In this document: piece by piece, positions 23,901-38,900 of the stretch
Layout of the letters: each line of letters begins with the position of its first letter
Numbering within the stretch: position 1 is the first letter of the stretch
Assembly: GCA_036172665.1 (NCBI GenBank)
Contig: CM069871.1
Coordinates: 62,432,713-62,496,712 of the forward strand
From: Prosopocoilus inquinatus
Taxonomy: Eukaryota > Arthropoda > Insecta > Coleoptera > Lucanidae
Direction: 5' to 3'
DNA: 64,000 nucleotides
Position numbers and translations under genes: made by a program
The notes under the pieces: generated by a model
What the model was told of the DNA's origin: nothing
Databases searched by the model: none
The model's input: only the letters and a program-made list of their open reading frames with translations

Positions 23901-26900
23901 ATGCGAGGCGATGACTTGTGCAAACATACCTTTGAAAAAACTGCAAAATTCTATTTTTAAAAGTTTTTTGGAAAAATATACCAAGAAAAATGTTCCCGAT
24001 GAAAGTACGTTAAGAAAAAATTACGTGCCTCGCATCTACAACGATACTCTAAAAGAAATCAAGAAAATCGTAGAAAATCAATATATTTATTTTATTGTGG
24101 ATGAAACTACTGATTCTTGTGGGCGTTACATTGTAAATTTGTTAATAGGGTCTTTGCGGGAAGATAAACCTAGTGAATCTTATTTAATAGCCTGTACACA
24201 GTTAGACAAAACTAATCATTTAAGTATTTTAAGATCTGTTAATGAATGTTTTATGAAATTTTTCTCACCTAATGTAGTTCCTACTGAAAAAATTTTACTT
24301 ATGGTATCAGATGCTGCCCCTTACATGGTTAAAGCCGGGCAGCAATTTAAAACAATTTATAAAAATTTAGTTCACGTGAGTTGTTTAGCTCATGGATGTA
24401 ACAGAGTAACTGAACATATTAGATGTGAATTTTCTGATGTAAATCTACTAATTAGTACCATTAAAAAAATATTTGTCAAAAGTCCCCTACGAGTTCAGTT
24501 GTACAGGGAAAAATTGCCGAATGTACCTTTACCTCCCGAACCAGTGTTGACTAGGTGGGGAACTTGGTTGGAAGCGGTAATGTTTTATGCTGAACATTTT
24601 GTAGCAATTAAGGAATTGGTTGTAGAGTTTAATGCCCAAGATAGTGCTGCTATTGCAAAGGCACAAAATATTGTAACAAAAACTTCATTGGCAAATCAAC
24701 TGAACTTCATCAAAACTTGCATGCATTACAGTTTTGTAATACAAACTATAAACAATTTAGAAAAACCGAAAATGTCTTTAATAGAATCCGTTAAAATTGT
24801 TAAAGAATTTAAAGAGAATATTTCAAAAGTTCCAGGTAAAATCGGCAGTTCAGTAAATAAAAAATGTTTATCCGTTTTAGATAAAAATAGCGGCTTCAAA
24901 ACCCTTGAGGAAATTTACGAAATTTTGAATGGAAACTTTGAAATTGACTTAAGTGTAGAATTTTCAGCTATGAGTCACTTTAAATATGCCCCAATTACCT
25001 CCCTGGATGTTGAAAGGAGTTTTTCAATTTATAAAAATATTTTGTCAGATAAAAGGCAAAATTTCCTGGTAGAGAACTTGGAAAAACACATTGTTGTAAA
25101 TTATAATCGAAGATTTTTTTAGTCGTTATAATATTTACTTAATAATGTACATACATAATATACATACTTCCTTCATATAAGCGTTTACAAATAAATGTAA
25201 ATAAATTGTATAAAATATAATGTTTTTTATTTGAATAAGAATGCCCATAAAACACAGTAGACCAGTTATTGCATTATTTGAAGTGTTCGGCCTATCTTGC
25301 ACATATTTCGCCATTTTTAGTGCATATATATGTGCATATTTCATCATTTTTTAGTGCATATATATGCGCATATTTCATCAAAATTGCTCGCATATAAATC
25401 CGCTCTCTAGTTATTACCTACTTTGAGAAAAGAACTCCATAAATCAGTTTTTTTAAGCTGTTTGTAGGTACCATTCTACCCAACCTGCAGTTTTTAACTA
25501 AATATTTTTGTTAGTATCAAAAATTGATGTTCATTCTTCTTAATTTGATACTAGTTAAAGATATCAGAGTGGCCTCATTGACCATTTTCTAACCCAAGAA
25601 ATTCTCATCGGCGCCAGAGTAAAGAGATTAAAAAGTCTACTTGTCAGAACGTATTTAGTTATTAGTGTGTTTAGTAATTGATGGTCAATACTATCGGAGT
25701 AAATTGCAAAGGACTATATATTTATTGTAGTAATGCAAGTAGATTTAATTGAAGCACTTTTTTTCAATGAAAATTTTTGTAAAATATACATGGTCTCCCA
25801 GAAACGGTACTAAAATCAATGGAAGTTGAATATATTTAATGAGGGACGCATATGAGAATTTTAGAGAAGTTGTTCATTTTGACCATTTCAGCCGGTCAGT
25901 AAAGCGATTTCTTGATTCGTAAATGCAAACTGACAGCGTAAAGTGCATGCCGAAAAGTGACAAACCCCGAATAAGTACAGAAGAAAACTTTGCTATGGTG
26001 ATGCAAGTGATAGTGGAAAATCCATCGATTATCATCTGAATCAACAAGTGAATATATCGTACTTCACGAATCAACGAACGAATTTTGAAAGCCAATTTTC
26101 ACCTCCATCCATATTGTTTCCAATCCACACATGAGGATCTTAGAGCAGACGAACCGCTAAGACTACAGTTGTGTTAATGATTTATTAACCATTCAATAAC
26201 GATGCTGGCACAGATTTCTTATTTATTTTACCGATGAGGCTTGGTTTCACCTTTCGGGTTATGTTAACTCTTTGGAGTTCAGAGAATCCCCATTTTTATG
26301 TTGAAACTGCACTACATCCCTAAAAAATTAAAGTGTGAACAGTGAGTACAAGAAGTCCAATATCTTTTGATGGAATATTAAATGCAGAGAGATACCCTTT
26401 AGAAATTCTAATGCCTTTTATAGAAGTGTTTCGTGACGAAGAATTGTTGCACGACGATCAATTGCAAGAAAGTTATTTTCAGCAAAACGGAGTTCGTGCG
26501 CAAATTACCTAACTAGAGAGGCGACTAATTTTTAAATGAAGTTTTGGAAAGTCGTATCATTAGTTTAAACACGCAGAGCATTTTTCCTCCTAGATCTTGT
26601 GATCTTACCCCAAGTGATTCTTTCCTGTGGCATTAAAAAAAAAACTCAATCTTCATAACTCCAATTAGTGAAATGCAAGACTTGCAGCAACGTATCGTCA
26701 ACAAAATCGAAGAGATTAATCAAACCCGTGGAAGCTGCAGCATGTTATTAACTCTGTTAAAACAAGAGATCGAATAAGTGCGTATGTGTGTATGTGGGAT
26801 TAGATATTTGAAGCAATTGAATAATAGAAAACTATAAAGTAGGCGGGGAATAAACAAAAAAGTGTTTTATGAAAGAAATTTAATCACAGTTTAATTACAT

Positions 26901-29900
26901 GTTACAAAGGAGAATAAAAAACTTTAAAAGAACTGTCATAATTTTCTATGTATCCTTCATCAACTAATCCCTTCCCTAAATGTTTTTCTACGTGTATACC
27001 TAAATGTTGGGAACGGCCACCATATTTAAACTTTTCTTTTTTTTTTAATCTTTAAAAATTAAGTTATTAAAAAAATCAATTTTCTTCTTTAGTTTTCCCT
27101 ACAAAAATAACTAAAAAGTCTGTTTAGTTACTCTTAGCAACTTATTTAGTTTCCATAATTCAGAATCCTTTGACAACGCGTTTCTTTTTTCTAATTCCCC
27201 TTGACAACTTGTTTGTTATAATTTTCCAAAATAAGCTGTCAAACACACTGTGAAATGTCGACTTATTATACAGCGTGGAAGAAAATTAAGGAACTAATTC
27301 GATATCTTCGAAAATACTTTGTTCTCGGGAAACGCTCGGACAGGTCGATTTAGGATTTTGAATGGGCCCCTTTTATCCGCAATTGTTTTTTATTACAGTG
27401 ACCTGATGCAGATGGAGATGCCAGTTGTGACACTATCGATTGTTTTTTTTTAATGTAAACCTGTTTTGATTGCGGTATTCGAGAGATAATACTTTTCTAC
27501 GTATCATAAAGTAAAACAATTATGGGGTTGAATAACAACATTTTCGGGAAAAATTAAATAAAAAGTAATAAAATTTAGTAGCCAAGAAATTTCTCAAACT
27601 CAAAAATTATTAGAATATGAAAATCGGACAAGAACTCAGACAGTAGTTTACGAGATTTTAAATCAAAATCTTCCAAATCGTCAACCCATAAAACGTTCAA
27701 CTGTGAGTAAAATCGAGAAAAATTTCAGAGAAACTGGAAATGTTAGAGTCAGACGTGGACGTGAACGATCACAATTTTAAACGATTAAAATTACACCTAA
27801 ATACCGAATTGAACGTCTTATTGGCTTTGCAAGAGAGTCTCTATTCAATAAGTTGACAAATTGCTTTAGATAATTCATTAAGCCATACTTGCGTTCAAAA
27901 AAATTGTAACATGGAAAAATTATACACGTACAAAGTCACACTGGTTCATGAACTTTCAGAGGACGATTCTGATCATCTCGTCTACAATTCTATGAGGAAA
28001 TGCAGAGAATATGTAGTCATAATTAATTGTTTGTGAGAAATATTTTATTGTCGGATAAAGCTACTTTCTGTTTAAACGATATCGTGAATAAACAGAATTG
28101 TAGATACTGGGCATCAGAAAATCCGAACTGGATGCTAGAGAAAACTACGCAGCATCCACAGAAAGTCAATGTTTTGTGCAGGGATATCGACAGATCGGAT
28201 TTTGGGACCAGTATTCTTTAGTGGAAATTTAACTGGTTAAAGATTTTTAGAATTCTTACAATTTGAACCAGTCCCTCCCTTAGTAAAACTATTTCCAGAC
28301 CCAGTTCAGCTAGATATTTTTAATGACAAGATGTGGTATCACCAGAATGTTGCACCATCGCACTATGCAGCAGTGATTTGTAATTATCTGCATAAAGTGT
28401 TTCCCAATCGGTGGATCGGACGACAAGGTCTTATGGAATGGCCTCCGCGATCTCCATACTTAACTACACTAGATTATTTCCTATGGGGTTACTTGAAAAG
28501 CAAAGTGTACGTGAACAGATCCGTAAATTTGGAGGAATTGAGAGACGTATTAGACTTGAAATGCGCTTAATTAGTCCACAAGTAATTCGTCATCTTCAAG
28601 AAGGGTTCATTATTTCTTTAGATCATTGCCACGTGACTAACGGGTAACATTTTGAACATCTTTGAAAAGTATTATCTCTCGAATACCTCAATCAAAACAG
28701 TAGGTTTGTATTTAAAAAAACAATCGATAGCACAATTCTGATGTAGGCCAATGTAAAAAAAATAGCGGCTAAAAGGTTCCCATTCAAAATTCTAAATCGA
28801 GTGTTTTTCCAAAAACAAAGTATTTTCGAAAATATCGAATTAAGTCTAACTCCTAAGTTGAGTGGCCTGTTAAAAGTTCTCGGGGAAAGGAACATAGAAA
28901 TATTCTAAAAATTAATACACTGCCCTAGGAGGAAGTGATATGTCAGATCAAAATATTTTCCCTTTTGTATCACTTTCGGTTATACCGGAAGTCGCCATTA
29001 ACTTTCTTATTTTAAACGGAATGTTATATTTTGTATTGCAAATTCCGATTCCACATATTATTCTAATTAAAAATTGTTAAGACTTCTCTGTAATTAAATG
29101 CTTTGTATCTGCAGAAAAAACCCGAGTCGCACCGATAATTCCTTCATGCAAAATTTAAGATAGGAAACGGGACAAATAGTAATAAGGGACTGGGTAGTGA
29201 AATACGATGACAGTCCCATATATACGAGTCGTACGGCAACCCTACCTAAAATTTATTTTATCATATAGTGCAAATTGAAGTTTTGATTGTTAAAATCGTT
29301 AAGGAAATAGTTTTTAAAATTTTAAAATGGTTTCTGTTTAATCCCCTCTGTATTAAATTCGATTGTACACTGATGTCTGCACCAATAAAACATGTATGAT
29401 CTTGCTCACTCATTGGAAACATAACTGCGTCTCGATTTTCTGCACACAGTTGAATGAATAAAAGCCTTGATTTATTGCCCACAGTGTGACGTGCTCTATT
29501 GAATAACCAACTATTAGCCTATCGGGGAAAAAAGTCTGCAGAACCGTTTCAACAACGCGAAATATTTGGTAATACTACATTACATTACCATTGTTGGCAA
29601 AGCTAATAATGATTAACCACGAAGGCATTTGGGATCGCATGAGACATAAGAACGAAGCTGTGGGAGTTTCACTTATAAAAGCCATAACGTCATGAACGGT
29701 ATTGCAATGAAAATCGCTGATGTATTCATGTTCGTTTTTTTTCTTTACCATATGTTCGGAGAAAGTAACTGGTTATTCCTGGGAATGAAGCGTGGGATTT
29801 CTTTGAGCTATATACCTATTAATCCCACACAAATGATAAGTTAATTATCAACCGTCTAACGTACCAGTATTAAAACTCCGCGTAAAGAAAGAAATCCCTT

Positions 29901-32900
29901 TCGATAAACTAATTCATCCAATTTATTACTAACGGTATTAGAAACGCCCAGTTTAATTAACGTCCTCATTGAATAATCGTCATCATCATAACTGTTTAGT
30001 TAGTACGTTTTTTCAACATTGTTTCTCTTAATTTTATACATTATCTTCTGCGTTTATTAAAATTAAATCAATGACGGATGGATAATAAATGTGTAAATGT
30101 AGTACATAATTATATGTTATTGTTATTATCCCTTTGATATTCATGCAAAAATGTATTATACTTTGAGTGTCTGTCTCTAGTGTTATTAATATTTCCTATA
30201 ACTACAGGAATCATAAAATTTTCAATAAACAATTGGTGTCCGCTTAAATTAGTCGAATATTCGTGCGTATTATTAGTCATGTTTTTTTTTTTTTTGCTTT
30301 TGCGTTATGATACCAAGAGATTTACTGACGTCAAAGTTATTAACATTTATGTAGATGATCATGCAGCATCTCACAACAAAACAATATTCAAGGTTGTTCA
30401 GATATTCATTCATCGATAATCTTTGCTAATAACAGAGCTCATTACTTTCACATTTCGCTTTTGACAGACGAACTTCCCTGAATCCCCTTACTGAGAAACC
30501 AATTAAAAACCCAAGTAACCCACAATTCTTTATTAAATTATTGTAAACATATAAAATAGCGACATCTTACTATCGCTTTTTGACCTAACATTGCAGTAGG
30601 ATAGACAAATTGAAGCGGGATTTGCTCCTAATGAGTCCCCCATGCAAGGCGGCCATGCTTGCTGTCAAAGCATAATGAAAAATTTTTCTAAATTATTGTA
30701 GTTGTTTACACAGCGAGTCTTTAAAACTTAAAACTTTATTGAATTCCTGGCTTCCGGTTGAAACCGCGTCTTTCCTCGGATTTCTTCTACTGCCTTCCAG
30801 GAATTCAACGATGGACGACGGCCGCGGAAGCCTTCAAGTTAAACTTAAAGCTTTATTATTTGGTCTTATAAATATTTTCTTGTAATTAATAAAGCACTTA
30901 AATGTCCAATATGAGAAAGAAATTCCCAAGAAAACGACGAATACCCATAAAAGCTACATATTAAAAATAATAAAATTCTATTACGCAACTTGTTTTTTTC
31001 CAAAAAATTGTCATTTCCTCACTATAATTAGTGATCATTTGTATTTCAGTTGAGTGCCAATTCGATGATAATACGCCTCCTGTAATGCACTTCGAAAGAA
31101 ACTGGACGATCCCCTCCAATGCCGCTGTTGGTTCTATCATATCCACCGTTCATGGTAGGGACGACAATAACAATCAACTATTTTATTTCCTGGAACCCAA
31201 AGATCCCGTACATTTACCATTCCGAATCGACAATGCCACAGGAATCGTATACTTGAACGAGTCTATCAAACACAGGGTAAGATCTTTTTGTGTGAACGTC
31301 TCGTCGATTATTGTTTCTGTCATAGAAGTAAAAAAAATAGAGCATCGATTTCTTTTCTCATTCATCCTCCTACCTCGAATCTTCTTTACGTAAGCAGGTA
31401 ACGCAGGGCTCACTTTGTTATGAAATTCAAAAGACCACAGTCAATTTAATATACCAATTGTTTCATTGTAAGTGCGTCCAATTTATATGATAGTACGTAG
31501 TCAACTATAAACAAAATACACGGTATGTATCATTTTTCCTAGTCCGGATGGTATCCTCGAACAAATCTTTTCTTTTATTGCTGACTTCGATTATTGTCTA
31601 CGATCCTCGACGGTCCTGATCTACAGCGTTTATTTATTCAAGAAAAAGACATTTAATTATAGCTCGCATCTCAGTTTTAAATAATTGAGGAAGAGCTTTA
31701 CCTCTATGTCAGAGTTAATAATTGATGAAACTCCTTCGTTCGTACTCATGAAAACTTATTTCAGAGCGGGGAAGAATTTCTACTCTATGTGAGGGTCTCG
31801 AATGGAAAACTTTCGGCGAAAAACGAAGTGTACGTCCATATTCAAGACATGTCAGCTCCCAAGCAGTTTCCTTCACCTGTAAACAACAACAGGCAGAAAT
31901 TTCCACCGTTCTTATCTATTTCCCAGTACAACCCGCCCAGGGAGATCGCGAACAACCCGCCACCCCGTTACATAGCGCCGATTTTCCACCAGAAAGAAAA
32001 CACCCATGCGACGCGTGAAAATGACACACCGAGACTTACACATTTGCTTCCGGTTCCCATCTACAAGGAGGAAAATCGAGTGACGGAAGAAGTGCGCGAA
32101 AATTTAGATGAAGGTGAACAGGAAACAGAGAATGCACCAGAGCGGACTGTTCCGGTGGATAAACCGGTGAAGTCCGCGCCGGATGTGACCGCCACCATAG
32201 TTCCAATTGCGTCGGTTTGTGCCGTATTTCTAGCGGTTGGAATTGTTGCTTTGTTGTTCAGAAAGAAACTATGTTTAGGACGATCTAAGGAGAATAAAGA
32301 AGATATGGTAAGTTAAGAACTTAGTTTTTCACATTTAAATATCGCACGTGGAAATTGGAGATCAAAAACATAGCTGCGTTATTAATTGTTTTGGGTAATG
32401 TAGCTTAAAATGAAAACATGAAATAAATTTAGTATTCGCCAAAGTTTCACGTATTCAAAATTAGGACGGTTAGTAATTAATTGGTTCGGAATGTTGCGCA
32501 TATAATTAACACTAATACTTACAACAGTAAAATCGAGAATTGTTTAATTTTCAAATAAAGTCAGGCTAGTCGATTAGATGATGACTACTTGCAACAATGT
32601 GACACATTCACGCTACAACTAAGTCACATCTTTCCCTTTCCAAAAAAATGAGACTGGAGAAACTCAGTGCGCAACGCAGAGGCTGGAAAAATGTGAACAT
32701 GCGACTTTACTTTTATCAAATCAAATAAGAAAATTTTCTGCCGGATCTTTATCCTGTTGACTTTATTTCAGTGAGTTCGTAGTATTTGGAGAATTTAAGC
32801 GCTTTGGAAAAAATTAAATTGACAACAGAATTTATTTTTCTTTGTGTAAAGTCTTGTACAAAGTGAAAGAAACAGGCTACGGTAGATAACATTCATTGGA

Positions 32901-35900
32901 TGAATTCATACTTCTTTGTCACTTTACACAAGAAATTATAACAAATTTTGATAGATGTAAAATGACTCTTACTTACAATATAATTATTAATAATACGAGT
33001 GCGAAAACTTCAGCTTAAAGTTCGAGGTTGTCGCCATCAAACGAGGCGCAATCGAGTTGCATCGACAACCGAGATATTTTAAAGCGTTTTCGCAGGAGTG
33101 TTATTATTTTTTTTTCTGTTGGGCAATTGCGGGTCGCTTTGGATATATTAATTTTATAAACGAAAATGCTACTTGTTCCGTGTTTTGAATTTAAACTGCT
33201 GTTTCTAGTCAAGGAAGTAGATATTCGCCCTTATATTGTATCCAATTACGTCAAACGTAGCGTGACGTTATCGACGAGTTCACGTTCAAATTCCTATTTC
33301 AAAAAAAAAAACAGCACGTTATGTTTGACATAAATGGATATAGCATAAGGGCAATTAAGTTGACTTAAAACTTTTGAACATAATGCTTGCATTGCTTCTG
33401 GATCTCGATGACCAAACACTTTATGCAAATTATCAATGCCATCTGGCTTATGCTCAGTCACTTTATGTGCTTTACTGAGCTGACGTATTAAAAATAAACC
33501 TGACTTTTCAATTCACTTGTTATTTTTCAAATATTAACCAATAAAACAGCAGAGATTTACTTTCGTAGACTAGCAACAGCGAATTCCAGCGAGTATTTCA
33601 CTAGTGAAAATATAACTGGGTATTCCACTAGAGGTTGCAGTGAGTATTTTTAAATTAACTTGACTATTTAATTCATCTGTCAGTTCATGTTCATTAACCA
33701 ACGAAAACACTTTATTGTAATCATTTACATGGTTACAAAAAAAATTCATCGGTAATTGTACTCGTAAAAATTACAGCAAATATTGTACCAGGACTTTTAG
33801 GTGATAATTTTAAACAAATGAAAATGTTTATTTAATTTGCGTAAAACGCCAGCCTTCCGAATAGGATTCGTAGTCAATGTTCTGCAGATCATTTTGCGAT
33901 GATGCTACTCATGTCAACGGCGATGTTGAATTTAGTCAAATTAATATACCAGCACCGTTGACATTCGTAGCACACCACAAAAATAATCGGCATAATCTTG
34001 ACTACTCATCGTATTACATCTGATTATTATTTTTGTTTAAGGAAATTATTACTTTCTTACAAAGTTAACTGACCAATTTGAAAAATGAACAATTCCTACT
34101 TCCCTAAACAAATGTTCAACATCAAAAATTTCATCCTGTTGGTCAATTCAGTTGTCGTGGTTGTCGACGTAGTAGTCGTATTTTCAACAATTGTCCTTTG
34201 TTTGTTTGTTCGTTGTCCATTTGCAAATAAAGCTTGATTGAATTGATATTATTGTGACATGTGATTTTTATTAACTGATTCACGCCAACACCTGCTTTGG
34301 CCAATGACGAAACGCTAGTGGATCTGATCAGATGATTGGATATTTTTCTTTTCCAATTTCATTTACTTCCACAGGGGAATTTTTGTACCAATAGTTCTTT
34401 CCATTTTAAATTTCAAATTGGGTTAGGCGTCAAAAACATTCTAGGTCTTGACATCGTTGCCACTCTTCGACCACAGCTTGTGGAACAGTTTATAATTATC
34501 TGATATTTATATTCAATTAAAAAGAAAGAACTATGGACTTACGTTACAGGACAAAATGTTCCTTGAGTATCAACCATTTACTTTCAGTTAAACTCTTTGC
34601 ATCGCCTTGAGCAGTTTTGAAAAAGGTAGAATTATAATGTACATCCCCTGTAGGAAGACCCTCATTGTTAATTTCTTCCTTGAAGACATAAGTTTGACAT
34701 TGAGCCCCTTCTTCACCTCGCCAAGCTAATTCATAGGAGGCAATCAAGAAAAATTTCTTTTGAAATCCCTCGGGGCTACCTTCATTGAAAACTTCAACAA
34801 ATTTTTCATTTTCTTTTTCAGACGGAGCTGCTGCGCTGCTGGTTTTCTGTTCTGAAAAAGCCTGTAATGTTCGTCTCTCTCGATGTTTTGAATACAGCTA
34901 TTGAAATCCATTTCTTGCACCTTTCTTGCAGTTTCGTATATGCTTAACCACACCTTCCTTACATTCTTTTTCTTTTGGTTTCCCCATCTTATCAATTGTC
35001 AAATGACTTTCCTGCTTGATATTGACACGATTTGACAAATAGGGGAACAAATTTGGCAAAAGGATAAAATCAAAAGAAAAAGACTATATATTCCGACCCA
35101 TCTCTCTTCCTCATTTTGACAGCCTAACTCTTCAGAATAATATTCAACTCTGCAGATGTGGTAGATGATGTCAAAGAGTAGCCTTTTTCTTCCAAAAACT
35201 GAGTAAATTGATGCCTTACCGACTTCCATGTATTGTGCGGCACGTTTTTTCAAATGTCTGCATTGATTTCTGCATCAAATCTTTTGCAAACATTTTTCAT
35301 TAAAAATAACACGTAATTAGCAAAATGGCAATAATTATTACCTATAATTTAACTCGTGAAAAACTGCTTTCAGAAAAAAAATTTAAATAACAAAAATTTA
35401 TTTACCGGTTGCTATGAAAATAAAATCATATATAACGCAGACTTGCCTACTAGCTGAAAATATTTTATTTTAATCATTAGATGCTTTCTTTCGCTCACAA
35501 AATCGTAATCCAAACGTGTTTTGATTCAAAAACAGACATTCTTTTCTTTGAATCTCTCTATTTTTAAAACTTATTTGGATTGAATTATGGTTATTTACAA
35601 ATGAACTGTCAATCAAAAATTCAAGTCAGGTGTTTTGTTGCAACAACCGACGAAATTCAGGTCCAAACTATTCGAAACACGATTCAAACTTTTAAGCGAA
35701 AGTAAGCACCTATTAATTTGGTTTATCGAATAGTCCCCCGAATACCAAGGGTAGTCAAAGTTAAGTCAGACTATTAGACAGTCAGACAAAAGTTATTTTT
35801 GTAAATTTTTCTCCTAAATTCTTCTTGCGTTAATTCAGCCACTTTGAAAAAATTCGGCACACATCCATTTTTGGTTCATTATGTGTATCGCAAAGTCAAT

Positions 35901-38900
35901 CCGGCGATACACTGTATGTAAATGTACCCTAATTCATTTTCGCCGACGACACTACAATTTCAACTAATTAAAAGCTTTGGTTGTTTTTCATTGATTGTTA
36001 TTCTTACGAGCTGATGTTATGCTTTTTAGAAAGACACAGACATCAATTTATTAGAGTTTCGTTTATTCAAAAATTGGTTGCCTTCCGCAACGGACATTTC
36101 AATTACGAATTACGTAACACGCATTCCACACCGATCTTATCGCATGTTGAGGAACTAAATTATACATTTGTAGATTTATACGGCCGCCAGATTGAAGGCG
36201 GTTACAAAATAACGCAATAATCACACACTTGTTGAATATGAAGTCATCCATTAGTAAACTGGTGGAGTGAATTCCTTCGGTTTACAGGCTGTTATTCAGC
36301 TCAGTTTTCTTCTTTTAATTGGAACAGGTATAGGTACAGTCACGGCGCAATGTAATGAAAATTTGGAAGGGTAAACGCCCAATTTCGGACGGGCGGAGAT
36401 ACGGCGTTTAGTGGCCGTTTACCCCTCCAGACTTTCATTATATTGCGTTATGTACCTTGTTAAAAACATAATTTAAAAAGGGATAAAAATTGAAGTGAAT
36501 CTCTGCATCTTTGTCTTTAGTTAAATTTCCCAATTACTAATTTTTAACTTTCCCTTTTCTTGCCATTCTCATGTAATTCTTTTTGTAGCGTAAAGAATCG
36601 TCCTCAGATAATGTGGCAGTCAGAGAGAATCCCTCCTTGGCTTTACAGCAGTGGAGAGGCCCGAGAGCTTACAGCAATCGTTACGAAGGTTGGGATGCAG
36701 AACAACCCCATTCACAGGTAATGACTGATCTTTCTTCCTTTGCAAGAATAATAAATTATGTGTAGGGTAGTTATAAATTAGTAAAAAAATACATTTCATG
36801 TCTCAAAAAAAAATCACAAATGCTCGAGGCTTTTGTCTTCATTTTTTTGATACCTGTCTAGTATTTAGTTTTACAGTTTTTGTACCGTATATTTAAGATA
36901 AACTTAACAAGCTATTAGGCTAATGTCATTAAATAACAAGTAGGAATTTTCAGGGTAAGTTGTATACTTTAACATTTTTAACAGAAAATTGGCACTAACC
37001 GAAAGTCGAGCTCGAATTACAACCAAAAAAAGCTGGAATTCGAAACTCGTTTACGGAGGAATTTTTTATTTCTATAATTTTTTTCTTATAGTGTTTCTTA
37101 CGTTTGTTTAATTATTAACTTATCGGTGCAGGGTTCCGCTGAAAATGCAGTTCCTTTCAAAGCCAACGACAGGTGGGAATTTCCAAGGCACAAGTTGAAA
37201 TTTTTTAATATATTAGGAGAAGGAGCTTTCGGGCAAGTGTGGAAATGCGAAGCTGTGGATATAGATGGTAAGTCAAATTGACCATTACGCATATGAACTC
37301 TGGTCAACTAACAGTAAGTTATCGGAAAAGACGGAAAATATCGAAACATTTATGTGTGAAAATTTTTGGGTAACTGAATGGTTACTTTAATAGGACATTA
37401 CCTACGCTTCGTAACTTTATGATTCCAAAAAAAAATCTAATTTTCTAAAAGCTCACTTTTCTCTTTTACTCTGTATTTTTTTATGTTAAATCAAAAAACT
37501 TTAAAAATTATGGATAATGGATACTGAATGCGAATAGAAAGCTTTGAGCGCTAAATGTGTAACTTCTAATAAAAGGGATATATTTGAGAACGCGTCATTA
37601 ACATTGATGGTTCACTGTCAATAAATTACTTTTGGCATGGCCCTCGTATACAATAAAACAAGCTATAAAAAAGCAGATCGTGAGAGCGTGGCGGAACTTC
37701 GCTTGATTTAAATTAAGATTCCAGCGAGTATTTCCCATAATTCCTAAATGAGGAGACCAAACTGAGTCTACTACAAACACATGTTACCGAATTAATTCAG
37801 TTTCTCCTTATTAGCAACGCGTCGTCGTCTATCATCTTATTTCATTTAAAGCATTAAATTAAATCCGTTTATTAAATGTTAATTGGTTTGTTAATTAACT
37901 CACAGTTTTAATGAGTACACTGTTTTCCTTAACGCGAATTGATAAGGCAGACTTTATTGGCGATTTGAAGTCATGAAATTTAAACAAAGCAAAAATGGCA
38001 GCAACCGCCTTTTTGCACTTTTAAATTAATGGCAAGAAAATTTATAATTTAGATAAAGTTTTAGAAGAAAAAAAAACGATTGACCAATTTAGGGAACAGG
38101 TTAGTATATTTCTATTGGAAAATGGAAAGAAAATTCTTAATAAATAAAGCAAAATGTTAGTTCAGAGTGGTCCTGAGTGGTCATTTTTTATTATTTAATG
38201 TTTTTTGTTTAATAAAACACATTTTAGTTCAACAGTGCAACGTTTTTTCTTGATCGGCATTTGTTTTTCCATTATGACATCATTATTAATTTTTTTTAAT
38301 GGCAAGAGTAAGATCTTCAAAGTGCATAAGAAAATTTATAACAGTGTCAAATTCAAAGCAAGACATGAAACGAAAACTTGAAATGCAGTAAAAAGATTAC
38401 TAGAAGAGTTAGAGTATAAAAAAGTAAAACATGAAACAAATAACATGATTCAGTAAAATTCAAGTGTCAAGCGAGAGCAGAATAAAATTTCATGGCGAAA
38501 TATATATTGCTGTCATCTTTGATGTTTGAGCTTTATTTATCAATTTTTCACTTAACCTTTCTTAATTCAAATATTAAAGTACTGGTTTGATTAAACTAAT
38601 TTTTATTAAATAAATTATTTTTTACGAGTTTTAAACTTGCATAAGGGCCCTTAGAGAAACTACGCTGCATTCAGATACATCTGTTAAGACGTTTTTCCAC
38701 AACCATCTGAATTATGAAACTTTTCGAACCAAACGATGGATTTGAATACAAAATAAAATAAGAAACAGAAAAAAATTTCAACGAAAAAGAAAAAACAGAC
38801 AAGAAATCAAAGATTAAATGATCTTTACTGGTAATTTAAAAAAGCAAGGACAACTGATTTTAAGAGGACAACTTTGCCTTAAGAATAGGAATCATTCAGA

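Noticed and set aside
30596..30680. CTAATGAGTCC near ribozyme fragment C as another hammerhead core
   Set aside because: No GAAA box or paired helix I follows, and the sequence does not align with copies A or B.
31031..31393. 120-codon ORF as an intronless gene
   Set aside because: It is Cad96Ca exon 2 extended into both flanking introns; true borders are 31050 and 31276.
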